Assembly: GCF_007096885.1 (NCBI RefSeq)
Contig: NZ_VJNO01000007.1
Coordinates: forward strand, 161,074 to 225,073
Direction: 5' to 3'
DNA: 64,000 nucleotides
DNA from: Streptomyces sp. 130
GTDB lineage: Bacteria; Actinomycetota; Actinomycetes; Streptomycetales; Streptomycetaceae
The notes beneath the pieces were generated by a model. The model was not told where the DNA came from and did no database searches. It saw only the letters and a list, made by a program, of their open reading frames with translations. This document shows positions 42,506 through 51,600 of this stretch, one piece after another; within the stretch, counting starts at the first letter, position 1, and the number at the start of each line of letters is the position of its first letter. The translations under genes and the position numbers were made by a program.

Positions 42506-43795
42506 TCACACGGCGGTGGCGGTGGGCTCGGGGGCGGCGGAGACCTCCGCCGTGGCGGGGGCCTTCCGCGTCGTGGGGGCGCGCAGGGCGAGCGTGGCGG
42601 CGATCGGCGAGAACAGTGCGACGCCGGCGCACAGCAGCCAGGTGCCGGTCACGCCCAGGGACGCGGAGAGCGAGCTGAAGACGGCCAGGGAAAGGGGCGC
42701 GGCCCCGATGCTGGACAGCGAGAACGTGGACATCGCGGCGCCCACCTTCCCCTCGGGGACGGCCTGTTGATACGCGGTGACCAGGGCGGGTCCGTTGAGC
42801 CCCGAGAACAGGCCGACCGCGCACGCCGTGACCGCGAGGACGGCCGGCGAGGGCACCAGGGCCATGGAGCCCATGCCCACGGCGAGCCCGGTGCCGGTGA
42901 CCACCAGCTTGACCGGGACCGGGATGCGGTGGGCGAGAGCGGCACCGGCCGCCGCCGAAGCCAGGGCGCCCGCGCTGAACGCGGTCAGGGCCGCCGCGAC
43001 CGAGCCGATGCCCCAGCCCTCGCCGGACGCGCGCAGCGGCAGGGCCACCTCGGCCGGCCAGAGGAACGCGAAGTCCATGCAGAAGCAGGCGATGAACATC
43101 CAGCGCAGCCTGGGGTGGGCGCCCAGGAGCAGGAGCCCGTCGCCGGAGCGCCGGAACAACGACGGGCGCGGCCCGGTGCCGTGCTCCGGCCGGGCCATGC
43201 CCCGGGTGACGTGGAACGCGCAGACCAGCCAGACGGCGCACCCGGCCGCCGCGACGAGCATGACCCCGGACAGGCTGCCCGCCACCACCAGCCAGGCGCC
43301 CAGCGGTGATCCGGCGATCGGCGCCAGCCGCATCACCATGGAGAACAGCGAGTTGGCGCGGCCCAGGTGCTCCTGGGGGGCCAGCCGGGTGAGCAGGACG
43401 CCCGACGCCGGGCCGGTCAGGCCGAGCAGCGAGCCCTCGACCACGGCGACGGCGATCAACGGCCAGACGCTGTGGGCGCCCGCGGTGACCAGGGCGCCGA
43501 CCGCCAGGACGACGAGCCGGGTGGAGGTGGCCCGGAGGAGGACCGCGCGCGGGCCGAGGGAGTCGGCGAGGGCGCCGCCGAACAGCAGCATCAGGGCACG
43601 CGGCAGCGTGGAGGCGAGGATGACGAGCGTGACCGCGGACCGGCCGCCGAGCTGCACGGCCGTCCAGTTCATGGCGATGATCAGCGCGAAGCTGCCGCAC
43701 TGCACGGCGGCCTGGCCGGTGACGAAGCTGCCGATGCGCCGCCAGTCGGGAGCGGGGCCCGCCTCGGACGGCGGGGCGGTGGGATTCGTTGTCAT
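42506..43795 (-). CDS. MFS transporter, probable peptide exporter
   Basis: A 429-residue major facilitator protein with about twelve hydrophobic helices of the enterobactin-exporter (MFS_3/EntS) style. It has GGALADSLGPRAVLL (about 68-82, loop 2-3 motif), SVFSMVMRLAPIAGSPLGAWL-like helices 4-5 and QQAVPEGKVGAAMSTFSLSSIGAAPLS. It sits in the NRPS operon between the small unknown gene and the PPTase. It most likely secretes the finished peptide and gives self-protection. Confidence 0.9.
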   Translation of the reverse strand: MTTNPTAPPSEAGPAPDWRRIGSFVTGQAAVQCGSFALIIAMNWTAVQLGGRSAVTLVILASTLPRALMLLFGGALADSLGPRAVLLRATSTRLVVLAVGALVTAGAHSVWPLIAVAVVEGSLLGLTGPASGVLLTRLAPQEHLGRANSLFSMVMRLAPIAGSPLGAWLVVAGSLSGVMLVAAAGCAVWLVCAFHVTRGMARPEHGTGPRPSLFRRSGDGLLLLGAHPRLRWMFIACFCMDFAFLWPAEVALPLRASGEGWGIGSVAAALTAFSAGALASAAAGAALAHRIPVPVKLVVTGTGLAVGMGSMALVPSPAVLAVTACAVGLFSGLNGPALVTAYQQAVPEGKVGAAMSTFSLSSIGAAPLSLAVFSSLSASLGVTGTWLLCAGVALFSPIAATLALRAPTTRKAPATAEVSAAPEPTATAV

Positions 43796-43858
43796 GGGGT
43801 TCGGCTTCCTGGGTCGGCAATCTGCGGAGAGGGGAGTACGGCTCGTCGCGCGAGTGGT

Positions 43859-44263
43859 TCAGCGGCGCGTGACGCGGACGTCGACGCCCGTGTCGTCGCC
43901 CCGCAGCGTCGCCGCGACGGCCAGCGCGGCGGCCCGGCCGACGGCGCGCCGCAGGGCCCGCCGGTCGCGTGCGGCACGGGTGCGCCCGGGGGCGCGGAGT
44001 TCCAGGCGGCCACCGAGGTAGCCCCGGCCCGCCTCCGCCAGGGCACGCTGGACGGCCAGCAGGGCCGCGTCGTCCACGGAGTCCCGCCCGCCGGCGTGGC
44101 GCACGGCGTGGCCGGCGGGTCCGACGGTGACGCCGGGGGCCTCCCGCAGCACGAACCTGGCCCGGACGGTGCGGTGCCGGCCGGTGACGGCGGGGAGCCG
44201 GCCGGGCGGGGAGGACCGGCCCCCGGCTCCGTGCCGGGCCGCGGACCTCGCCCGCCCGTTCAC
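43859..44263 (-). CDS. Small basic protein of unknown function in NRPS cluster
   Basis: A 134-residue protein starting with GTG at 44263, whose GTGA overlaps the stop of the FMN-protein gene, so translation is coupled; a longer in-frame extension upstream is only the shadow of that gene. It is Arg/Ala/Gly-rich. Features include RTVRARFVLREAPGV, DSVDDAALLAVQRALAEAGRGYLGG and a C-terminal helix RRAVGRAAALAVAATL. No Cys, no signal peptide, no family recognised. The tight coupling suggests a subunit or accessory of the glutamate-synthase-like enzyme; that is inference. Confidence 0.65.
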   Translation of the reverse strand: MNGRARSAARHGAGGRSSPPGRLPAVTGRHRTVRARFVLREAPGVTVGPAGHAVRHAGGRDSVDDAALLAVQRALAEAGRGYLGGRLELRAPGRTRAARDRRALRRAVGRAAALAVAATLRGDDTGVDVRVTRR

Positions 44264-45555
44264 CGCGTCGCTCCGACGGCCGCCGGGTCGCCGGGCAACG
44301 GCGCCCCGGCGCCGAAGGGGCCGCCGTCCGGCCACCAGAGGTCCTCGGGGCCCAGTGCGCCGACGTCGTACTTGCCCAACGCGCTGACCAGCAGCCGCAG
44401 TTCGAGCGCGATGCTCTCGGCGAGCCGCACCAGCCCCCGCTCCGGGTCCTCGTCCACGGCGACGAGCGCGGCGCGGCCGAGGCCGACGCCCGTGGCGCCC
44501 AGGGCGAGGGCGCGCAGGACGCGTCCGCCCTCCCACATCCCGCCGCTCGTCAGCAGGCACCCCCCGGGCCGCCCGATCCGGCGCAGGCACTCGGCGAGCG
44601 GCAGCCCGACCTGGTCGAGGAAGACCCGGGGCGCCCAGCCCGTACCGCCCTCCGCGCCGTCCACGGTGACGGAGTCGGCCCCGGCCTCCCAGGCGGTGCG
44701 GGCGGCGTGCGCGATGTCGCGGCCCGGGTGGAACTTCACCCACGTCCGGGCCCTGGGGAAGTTGTTCCGCATGAAGCGCAGCTGCTGGCGCAGGATCTCG
44801 TCGGTGAAGGTGCCGGGCGTGGCGCAGCGCAACCGGAGCCCGCCGCCCGCGCCGAACGCGTCGGTGACCGTGAACCGGTCCGCCAGCTGTTCCGCCTCCG
44901 CGCTCCCGACGACGGTCATGCCGCCGAGTCCGGGCTTGGCGCCCTGGCCGGTCTTCAACTCGAAAGCCAGGCGCCCCGACGCGAGCAGCGGCCGGGTGGC
45001 GGGGTCGCTGTAGAGGAGGTTCCAGACCTCCGAGTCGGCGTCCTCGGTGGACTGCTGGACCACGATCCCGCCGGCCCCTTCGGGCGCCGCTTCGAGGTAC
45101 GCGTCGATGCGCGCGAGGAGCGCGGAGCGGGCGGCGTCTCCGCCGCGCCGGTAGCCGTGCACGGGGACCATGTTCTCGCCGATGACCATGGGGATGCCGA
45201 GGCGGCCGGCCTGCCGGGACGCCTGCACGGCCAGGTCGCCGCTGCCCGCCCTGGTGGACCCGAAGGCCGACAGATACAGCGGCAACGAGGACGTGAACCC
45301 GCCGATCCGGCAGGCCAGTGCGACGTCACCGAACTCCGGCTCGCGGGCGAGGGCGATCAGCTTCTCCAGCCGCTCCGGCATGAAGACGGGCGGCACGATC
45401 CTGGCCCGGTCGAGGGCGTCCGTACCGGCCGCACCCCCGGGGCCGAAGAGCTCGCCACCGTACGCGCCGGGGTCCGGGAACACCTCGGCGGTGCCGCGCC
45501 GGGCGCGGGCGCGGATCTCGCGCTCGGGGAAACCGGGGGCGGTGAGGGCGCTCAC
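44260..45555 (-). CDS. Glutamate-synthase-like FMN-binding protein
   Basis: A 431-residue protein with the FMN-binding alpha/beta barrel of glutamate synthase (GltB central domain, also seen in GlxD/N-methylglutamate synthase). Hallmarks are GFTSSLPLYLSAFGSTRAGSG, LGIPMVIGENM, FELKTGQGAKPGLGG (FMN phosphate region, about 218-232), WVKFHPGRDIAHAA, VDGAEGGTGWAP (about 303-314) and LTSGGMWEGGRVLRALALGA. The amidotransferase and GXGXG domains of full GltB are absent, and I do not see a clear Cys cluster. GTG at 45555 overlaps the stop of the mutase/synthetase gene. In this cluster it may handle ammonia or reduce an imine on the methylaspartate route. Confidence 0.85.
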   Translation of the reverse strand: MSALTAPGFPEREIRARARRGTAEVFPDPGAYGGELFGPGGAAGTDALDRARIVPPVFMPERLEKLIALAREPEFGDVALACRIGGFTSSLPLYLSAFGSTRAGSGDLAVQASRQAGRLGIPMVIGENMVPVHGYRRGGDAARSALLARIDAYLEAAPEGAGGIVVQQSTEDADSEVWNLLYSDPATRPLLASGRLAFELKTGQGAKPGLGGMTVVGSAEAEQLADRFTVTDAFGAGGGLRLRCATPGTFTDEILRQQLRFMRNNFPRARTWVKFHPGRDIAHAARTAWEAGADSVTVDGAEGGTGWAPRVFLDQVGLPLAECLRRIGRPGGCLLTSGGMWEGGRVLRALALGATGVGLGRAALVAVDEDPERGLVRLAESIALELRLLVSALGKYDVGALGPEDLWWPDGGPFGAGAPLPGDPAAVGATR

Positions 45556-47879
45556 GGGGCCACCACCCCGGGGAGCTTCGGGTAGGCGCTGACCTGCCAC
45601 AGCGAGTCGAGACCGGTGAGGAAGCGGACGAGGCGCTGAAGCCCCATCCCGAAGCCGGCGCTGGCCGGGATGCCCTCGCGGGCCTCCTTCAGATACCAGG
45701 CGTACTTGGCGGGGTTCTCGCCGCTCTCGCGCATCCGGGTGACGATGGTCGCGTAGTCCGACTCGCGCTCGCTGCCCGAGACCAGCTCGCCGAAGCCGTG
45801 CGGGGCGATCAGGTCGAAGTTCCGCAGGACACCGGGGCGTTCGGGGTCCTCGCGGTCGTAGAAACCGCGCGAGCCCTTCGGGTAGTCGTTGATGAAGAAC
45901 GGCCGGTCGCTCTCCAGCGAGAGGAGCCGTTCGCCGGTCCAGTCGATCTCGCTGTCCGCGCTCTGCGGGTGCCCCGAGGCCAGGAGCCGGGCGACGGCCT
46001 CCTGGTGGGTGCACACGTCGTACTTGCCGCTGCGCACATCCGCGAAATCGGCTTCCTGGCGCCCCAGTCCGGCCAGGACACCGGGAACGGCGGTCCACAC
46101 ATGCTCGGCGACATGGGTGAGGAGCCCGGCGGCGACCTCCTGCGCGTCCTCGCGGCTCGCGCCGGCGATCTCCACGTCGATCTGGTGGAACTCGACCAGA
46201 TGGCGGCCCGTGGTGGCGGTCTCCTCCGGCTCCACGCGGACGTTGGGCGCGATGTAGAACAGCTTCGGGAAGCCGTGCAGCGACGCCTGCTTGTACAGGA
46301 TGGCGCTGGTCATCAGCTTGTACGGGCGCCCGTAGTAGTCGACGTCCAGGGCCTTGGCGCCCCGGCCGCCCGGGTCGGTGACGGGGCCGACGAGCGGGGG
46401 CAGCAGCTCCGTGAAGCCGGCCCGGCGCAGGTACTCGCGCGCCGCGTGCAGGGCCTCCTGCTGGACGAGCATGGCGGCGCGCAGCCGCGGGGAGCGCAAG
46501 TGCTCACCGAGGGGCGGCGGCAGGGCGGTGCCTGTGGGCTGCGGGGCGTGGTCCATGACGGACTCCTGTTCGTGGCGGTGGTGAGGGGCGGCGGTGCGGG
46601 GCCGGTACGTGGTCACGGGGTCGGGCGGCGGCCGGTCGTAGCGGTCGGCCATGTGGTTGAGGGCGGTGAGGAGGCCGTTCGCGGTGAGCGGTGCCAGGTC
46701 GGGCGGGGCGTCGGGGCGGATCGGCATCGCGCCGGTGTCCGACCAGCGCAGCCGCCCGTCCGCGCCGATGACGCTGCGGGAACGGCCCGCGTTGTCGGGG
46801 TGGAGGCAGAACGGCACGTCGAGCAGGCCGCGTTCGAAGGCGGCGGGCAGCGCGCGGGCCAGGTCGGGGTGGAGCCCGAGCACGGCCTCCACCAGGGCCC
46901 GGGCCTCCGCGTAGACCTCGGAGTCCTCCCGGCCGCCCGGCGACGGCGGACCGGCCAGCGCGGCGGTGGCGGCGGCGGTCTCCAGGGCGCGGACGTTCTC
47001 GGCGACGGTCGGGATACGGCGGGACTCGGCGGTCGTCTTCACGAGGAGCCGGTCGGCCCCCGCCCGCACCGCGAGCCGCGCCGACGCTTCGAGCAGCCGG
47101 GTCGCTCCGCGGTCGGTGCGCGGGTAGACGCCCATGTAGGTGTAGAGGACGACGTGATGGTCGACGCCCGCCGGCAGCAGCTCACCGGCCAGCCGGCGCA
47201 GGGCCCGTACCGCCTCCTCGTCCTGGCCCGGGTCCGTCTGCTGCGCGTAACTCAACGAGACGCTGCGCAACCCGTGCTGGGCGAAGAACAGGCACTCCAG
47301 CACACTCGTCGCGACGAGCAGCCCGGGCGGGCAGAGCTGGCCGAGCAGGCAGCCGCCGAAGCTCTCGAGATGCGGCACGGAACCGGGGCGGGCGTGCTCC
47401 GCGAGGAGTTCGCACCCCTCGGCCCAGGCGGCGACGGATTCGCGCAGCGGGGTGCGGCCGTACGGCAGGCAGTAGGAGACCGGCCCGCCCTCGGTCGCGT
47501 CGAGGCCGGCGGCGAGCAGGGCCCGGACGATGGCCTGCGGGCGGGCGGAGCCGTGGCGGACCTGGACCGGGAAGCCGTCGTCGCGCACCCCGTCGAGCAG
47601 GGCGCGGGTGACGGCGATCGGGTGCGTGGCGATCGGGTAGCCGTTGAGCCCGGCGCCCTCGGTGAGCGCGGCCCGGGCGCCCGCGAGGTCCCCGACGCGG
47701 GTGTAGCTGTCGATGGTGAGCGTGCCGACGGTGGTGGCCGTGGCGGCCCTGGTCCGCTCCAGCCCGGCCCGCATGGCGTGCGGATCGCCGAAGCCCATGC
47801 GGGGCTGGACCACCAGCCGTCCGGCGGCGGCCGAGGCCGCGACGAATGCACCGAACGGGCGCGGCGCGGCGGCGGTCAT
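45552..47879 (-). CDS. Glutamate mutase E subunit fused to asparaginyl-tRNA-synthetase-like domain
   Basis: A 775-residue open frame. Residues 1-441 match the catalytic E subunit of coenzyme-B12 glutamate mutase (VVQPRMGFGDP, GGPVSYCLPYGRTPLRESV, ESFGGCLLGQLCPP, LLVKTTAESRRIPT, PFCLHPDNAG), which interconverts glutamate and 3-methylaspartate. Residues 442-775 are a class II aminoacyl-tRNA-synthetase core of the Asp/Asn type: KLMTSAILYKQ, the motif-2 NVRVEPEETATTGRHLVEF and motif-3 GFGMGLQRLVRFLTG. There is no anticodon-binding domain, as in archaeal AsnRS-like asparagine synthetase. ATG 47879 overlaps the S-subunit stop. An internal ATG at 46556 with AGGAG could also yield the second half separately. 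Confidence 0.85.
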   Translation of the reverse strand: MTAAAPRPFGAFVAASAAAGRLVVQPRMGFGDPHAMRAGLERTRAATATTVGTLTIDSYTRVGDLAGARAALTEGAGLNGYPIATHPIAVTRALLDGVRDDGFPVQVRHGSARPQAIVRALLAAGLDATEGGPVSYCLPYGRTPLRESVAAWAEGCELLAEHARPGSVPHLESFGGCLLGQLCPPGLLVATSVLECLFFAQHGLRSVSLSYAQQTDPGQDEEAVRALRRLAGELLPAGVDHHVVLYTYMGVYPRTDRGATRLLEASARLAVRAGADRLLVKTTAESRRIPTVAENVRALETAAATAALAGPPSPGGREDSEVYAEARALVEAVLGLHPDLARALPAAFERGLLDVPFCLHPDNAGRSRSVIGADGRLRWSDTGAMPIRPDAPPDLAPLTANGLLTALNHMADRYDRPPPDPVTTYRPRTAAPHHRHEQESVMDHAPQPTGTALPPPLGEHLRSPRLRAAMLVQQEALHAAREYLRRAGFTELLPPLVGPVTDPGGRGAKALDVDYYGRPYKLMTSAILYKQASLHGFPKLFYIAPNVRVEPEETATTGRHLVEFHQIDVEIAGASREDAQEVAAGLLTHVAEHVWTAVPGVLAGLGRQEADFADVRSGKYDVCTHQEAVARLLASGHPQSADSEIDWTGERLLSLESDRPFFINDYPKGSRGFYDREDPERPGVLRNFDLIAPHGFGELVSGSERESDYATIVTRMRESGENPAKYAWYLKEAREGIPASAGFGMGLQRLVRFLTGLDSLWQVSAYPKLPGVVAP
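46554..46567 (-). promoter_or_regulatory. Internal ribosome binding site and ATG at the mutase/synthetase boundary
   Basis: AGGAG at 46563-46567 stands six bases before an in-frame ATG at 46556, exactly where the synthetase-like half begins (MDHAPQPTG). It is as good as any start signal in this cluster. Either two genes have lost the separating stop codon, or the fused protein and a free 334-residue synthetase-like protein (45552-46556) are both made. Confidence 0.6.
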
Positions 47880-48289
47880 GCCCCCACCCGCGCGGGCGCC
47901 GCGAGGAACGCGCACAGGGCGTCCAGGTCGCCCGCCCCGTCCCCGAGGACGGCGTCGCAGCCCGCCGCGCGCAGCCGGGCCGCCTCGGCCTCCCGGGAGT
48001 GGCCGGCCGTGCCCAGCTTGCCGCCGACCGCCACCGGCAGCGCGGCCAGCTCCGGTCCGGCCCGCAGCGCGCGCACGGCGGCGAGCGCGTCCCGGTAGCC
48101 GTGGCCGTTGACGCTGCTGAGCACGACCGCGTCGGGGGCATGCCGGCGACAGGCGGCCGTGAGCAGACGGGGACTCACACAGGGGCCCAGCGCGACGACG
48201 TCGTGCCCCCGCTCCTCCAGGAACAGCCCGAGATACACGAGGTTCCAGGTATGGGAGTCCGAAGCGATTCCGCTCAGGATTATCTTCAT
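47876..48289 (-). CDS. Glutamate mutase S (cobalamin-binding) subunit
   Basis: A 137-residue B12-binding protein. The N-terminal SDSHTWNLVYLG (about 10-21) holds the DxH motif whose His binds cobalt in the base-off form; the Gly usual three residues after this His is Asn here. VVLSSVNGHGYRDAL and VAVGGKLGTAGHS are the remaining nucleotide-loop contacts. With the E subunit encoded immediately downstream (ATGA overlap) it forms adenosylcobalamin-dependent glutamate mutase, source of 3-methylaspartate. GAGG precedes ATG 48289 and an AT-rich AAAAATAGTAT stretch lies just upstream, so this gene may have its own promoter. Confidence 0.92.
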   Translation of the reverse strand: MKIILSGIASDSHTWNLVYLGLFLEERGHDVVALGPCVSPRLLTAACRRHAPDAVVLSSVNGHGYRDALAAVRALRAGPELAALPVAVGGKLGTAGHSREAEAARLRAAGCDAVLGDGAGDLDALCAFLAAPARVGA

Positions 48290-48320
48290 GCCTCGATACT
48301 ATTTTTCCGGACCCCTTCCG

Positions 48321-48344
48321 GGCGGAAGTCGAGGCGGAAGTCGA
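48321..48344 (-). repeat. Tandem duplicate GGCGGAAGTCGA upstream of the glutamate mutase genes
   Basis: On the + strand GGCGGAAGTCGA occurs twice head to tail (48321-48332 and 48333-48344), 32-55 bases upstream of the S-subunit start. A perfect tandem 12-mer at promoter distance could be a regulator site or a slippage product. Confidence 0.6.
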
Positions 48345-48427
48345 GCGGCAGTAACGGGCGGCAGTTTCCGCTTTGCGTCATGCTTTCCGCGGTTTCCCGG
48401 AAAGGGGCCGGCGGGCGTACGGAAATG

Positions 48428-48458
48428 CCGTGCCCCCGCAGTGGCTGCGGGGGCACGG
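48428..48458 (-). terminator. Strong hairpin after the MbtH gene
   Basis: CCGTGCCCCCGCAG and CTGCGGGGGCACGG form a perfect 14-bp stem with loop TGG, 19 bases beyond the MbtH stop. It should terminate or attenuate the NRPS transcript before the glutamate mutase genes. Confidence 0.85.
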
Positions 48459-48476
48459 CGCGGGCGCGGCGGCCGG

Positions 48477-48692
48477 TCAGGTGTACTGGGCGACCAGGCT
48501 CCGGGGGCGGATGTCGGTCCAGTGCGCGGTGATGTACTCCAGGGCGTCGGAGCGGTTGCCGGGCCCCCAGACACCTTCCCAGCCTGCCGGGATGTCGGCG
48601 AAGTCCGGCCACAGGGAGTGCTGGCCCTCGTCGTTCACCACGACGTGGAAGGAGCCCTCGGCGTCGTCGAAGGGGTTCGCGATGTCGCTCAT
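48477..48692 (-). CDS. MbtH-like protein
   Basis: A 71-residue MbtH-family protein with the family residues [22 protein letters not shown] and GWEGVWG, and a C-terminal TDIRPRSL. MbtH proteins bind the adenylation domains of NRPSs and are often needed for their solubility and activity. Its ATG overlaps the NRPS stop (ATGA) and GAGGAG lies upstream, so it is made together with the A-C-T-C-A-T-TE synthetase. Confidence 0.96.
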   Translation of the reverse strand: MSDIANPFDDAEGSFHVVVNDEGQHSLWPDFADIPAGWEGVWGPGNRSDALEYITAHWTDIRPRSLVAQYT

Positions 48693-51600
48693 GAATAACT
48701 CCTCGTTTCATTGTCCCGCAGGCTGTTTTCCTGCAGTGCGGAGAGTTTCTCCGCGATGACTTTTCCGATGTGTGCGAGCGGTTCTTCCTCGGCCATCCGA
48801 AGATGCGTGGATTCCACGGTGTGATTCTCGACCGGGCCCGTCAGATACGGATTCCAGGTGGCGGCCAGCGCGCCTTCCGGTTCGCCCGGCCGGCGGGCGG
48901 TGAAGAAGACCGCGCCGGTGTCCGCGACCTCCGGCGTGTGCCGCGCCATGAGGGCCGCGTGGGTCTCGGAGGCCCGCGCCACAGCCCGTATCTCCTCGGC
49001 GTCGAAGCCGTCGAGCACCGGGTCCACCGCCTCCGGCGGCGCGTCCTGCCCGGGGGCCGCCTCCCGCTCCCCTTCCGGCAGTACGGAGACGCTGCCGGGC
49101 CCGGTCTGGTGGACGTCCATCAGCGCGAGCAGTTCCACGCGCTGGCCGGCCGCGCGGAGGCGTACGGCCATGGTGTGGGCGACGATCCCGCCGAAGGACC
49201 AGCCGAGCAGCCGGTACGGGCCCCACGGCTGGACCTGCCGGATGCGCTCCAGGTAGTCGTCGGCCATCTCCTCGACGGTGCGCGGGAGGTGGCCCGGCTC
49301 GCTCAGCGAGCGGGCCTGCAGGGCGTACAGCGGCTGGTCGTCCCCGAGGTGCCGGGCGAGGCCCGCGTACGACCAGCCGACCCCGGTCCCCGGGTGCACG
49401 CAGAACAGCGGACGGCGGGTGCCCCGGGTGTTCAGCGGCAGCAGCACGCCCATCGCGCCGGGCGTGCCGTCCGGGTCCCGCGCATCCAGCAGACCGGCCG
49501 GGGTGGGGGCGCGGAACAGGTCGCGGACGGTGCGGTCGATGCCGAGGACCGACCGCACCCGGCTCACCAGGCGCACCCCGAGCAGCGAATGCCCGCCCAG
49601 TGCGAAGAAGTTGTCGTCCAGGCCGACCCGGGGCGCGCCCAGGATCTCGGCGAACAGCCCGCACAGCACCTCCTCCCGGGCGTTCCGCGGCGCCCGGTGC
49701 TCCACGGCGGGCCGGTCCGGCGCGGGCAGCGCCCGGCGGTCCGGCTTCCCGTTGACGGTCAGGGGCACGGCGTCCAGGACGACGACCGCCGAAGGCACCA
49801 GATGGGCGGGCAGCGCGGTGCGGGCCAGGGCGAGGACGTCCGCCCCGGTGACCACCGCCCCGGCGCGCGGCACCACGTACCCGACGAGTTCGCGTTCGCC
49901 CGGCCGGTCCTCGCGTACGACCGCGAGTGCCTGCCCGACCGAGGGGTGCGCGGCGAGCGCGTGCTCCACCTCACCGGGCTCGATCCGGACCCCGCGCAGC
50001 TTGACCTGGCCGTCCGCCCGCCCCAGGAACCGCAGTTCGCCCTCGGGGGTCCAGACGACCCGGTCCCCGGTGCGGTACATGCGGCTGCCGTCCGCCTCGA
50101 ACGGGTCGGGCACGAACCGCTCGGCCGTCAGGCCGGGGCGCCCGATGTACCCGCGTGCCACGTGCGTCCCGGCGACGTACAGCTCACCGGGCACGCCGGG
50201 CGGCACGGGCCGCAGCGCCGCGTCCAGGACGTGGCTGCGGGTGTTGTCCATGGGCCGGCCCAGGTGCAGCCCGGCCGCGCCGAGCGAGCCCCGTCCGCCG
50301 GTGAGCCACTGGTTGTGCGAGGCGAACGTCGTCTCGGTGGGGCCGTAGGAGTGGACGAGGACGGTGTCCGGGCAATGCGTCAGCACCCGTTGCACGGCGG
50401 TGGGCGAGGCGACGTCGCCGCCCGTCCACACCTCGCGCAGCAGCCGCAGCGTGTCCAGCGCCTCGTCGGCCATCACATGGAACAGGCCGACGGTGAAGTA
50501 GGCGGCGGTGACCCCGTGTTCGCGGACGGCGCGGCCGGTCTCCGCGAGGTCGGTGCCGTCCCCGCGCATGACGACCAGGCTGCCGCCGTTGAGGAGCGGC
50601 ACCCACATCTCGAACACCGAGGCGTCGAACCCGGTCGCGGAGTGGACCAGCATCCGGTGGGGGCCGCCGGAGGTGGTGTCGCGGTCGGCGGCGAGCTCGG
50701 TGACGTTGCGGTGGGTGACGCCGACGCCCTTCGGGCGGCCGGTGGACCCGGACGTGAACATCACGTACATCAGGTCGTCCCCGTCGACCGCCACGGGCGC
50801 GCGGTCCGCCTGCGGGGGGCCCTCGGCGGGCGCGTCGGCCAGGAGGACCGGTACGCGGACCTCCTCCGGCACCGCGCCCGCCCGCCCCGTGTCCGTCGCG
50901 ATCAGGCGGACACCCGCGTCCTGGACCATCAGCGCGATCCGGGCCCCGGGCAGGGCGGGGTCCAGCGGGACGTAGGCGGCCCCGCACTTGAGGACCGCGA
51001 GCGCGGTGACCACCAGCGGCGCACCGCGTTCCAGCAGCACCCCTACGGTGTCGCCCCTGCGCACCCCGGCCGCTCGCAGCCGCGCGGCCAGGGCGTCGGC
51101 GCGGGCGTCGAGCTCGCCGTAGCCGAGGGTCTCCGCCTCGGTGATCAGCGCGGGCGCCTGCGGGGTGCGCGCGGCCCGGCGGGCGACGGCCTCGTGGACG
51201 GCGGACCGGTCGCGGGTGACGGTGGCCGTGTCGTTGTACTCCGCGAGCAGCCGGAACCGCTCGGCGCCGGTGAGCAGGTCCACCGCCCCGATCCGGACAC
51301 CCGGGTCGGCGGCGACGGCGCGCAGCAGTCGTCCGACGTGGGCGGCGAGCAGCTCGGCGGTGGCGGCGTCGAACAGATCGGCGGCGTATTCCAGCCCGCC
51401 CGCCAGACCGGCCGGCCGCCCCGCCTCGTCCTTCCGCTCCCACAGGGAGAGGGTCAGGTCGAACTTGGTGGACAGCGTTTCCAGCGGGGCGGGTTCGGCC
51501 CGCGGCAGCGGCCCTTCGGCGCGGTCGGCCGTGTAGTCGTGGTGCAGCTGTACGACGAACTGCGCCAGCGGGTGGTGGGCGGTGGAGCGGGACGGGTTGA

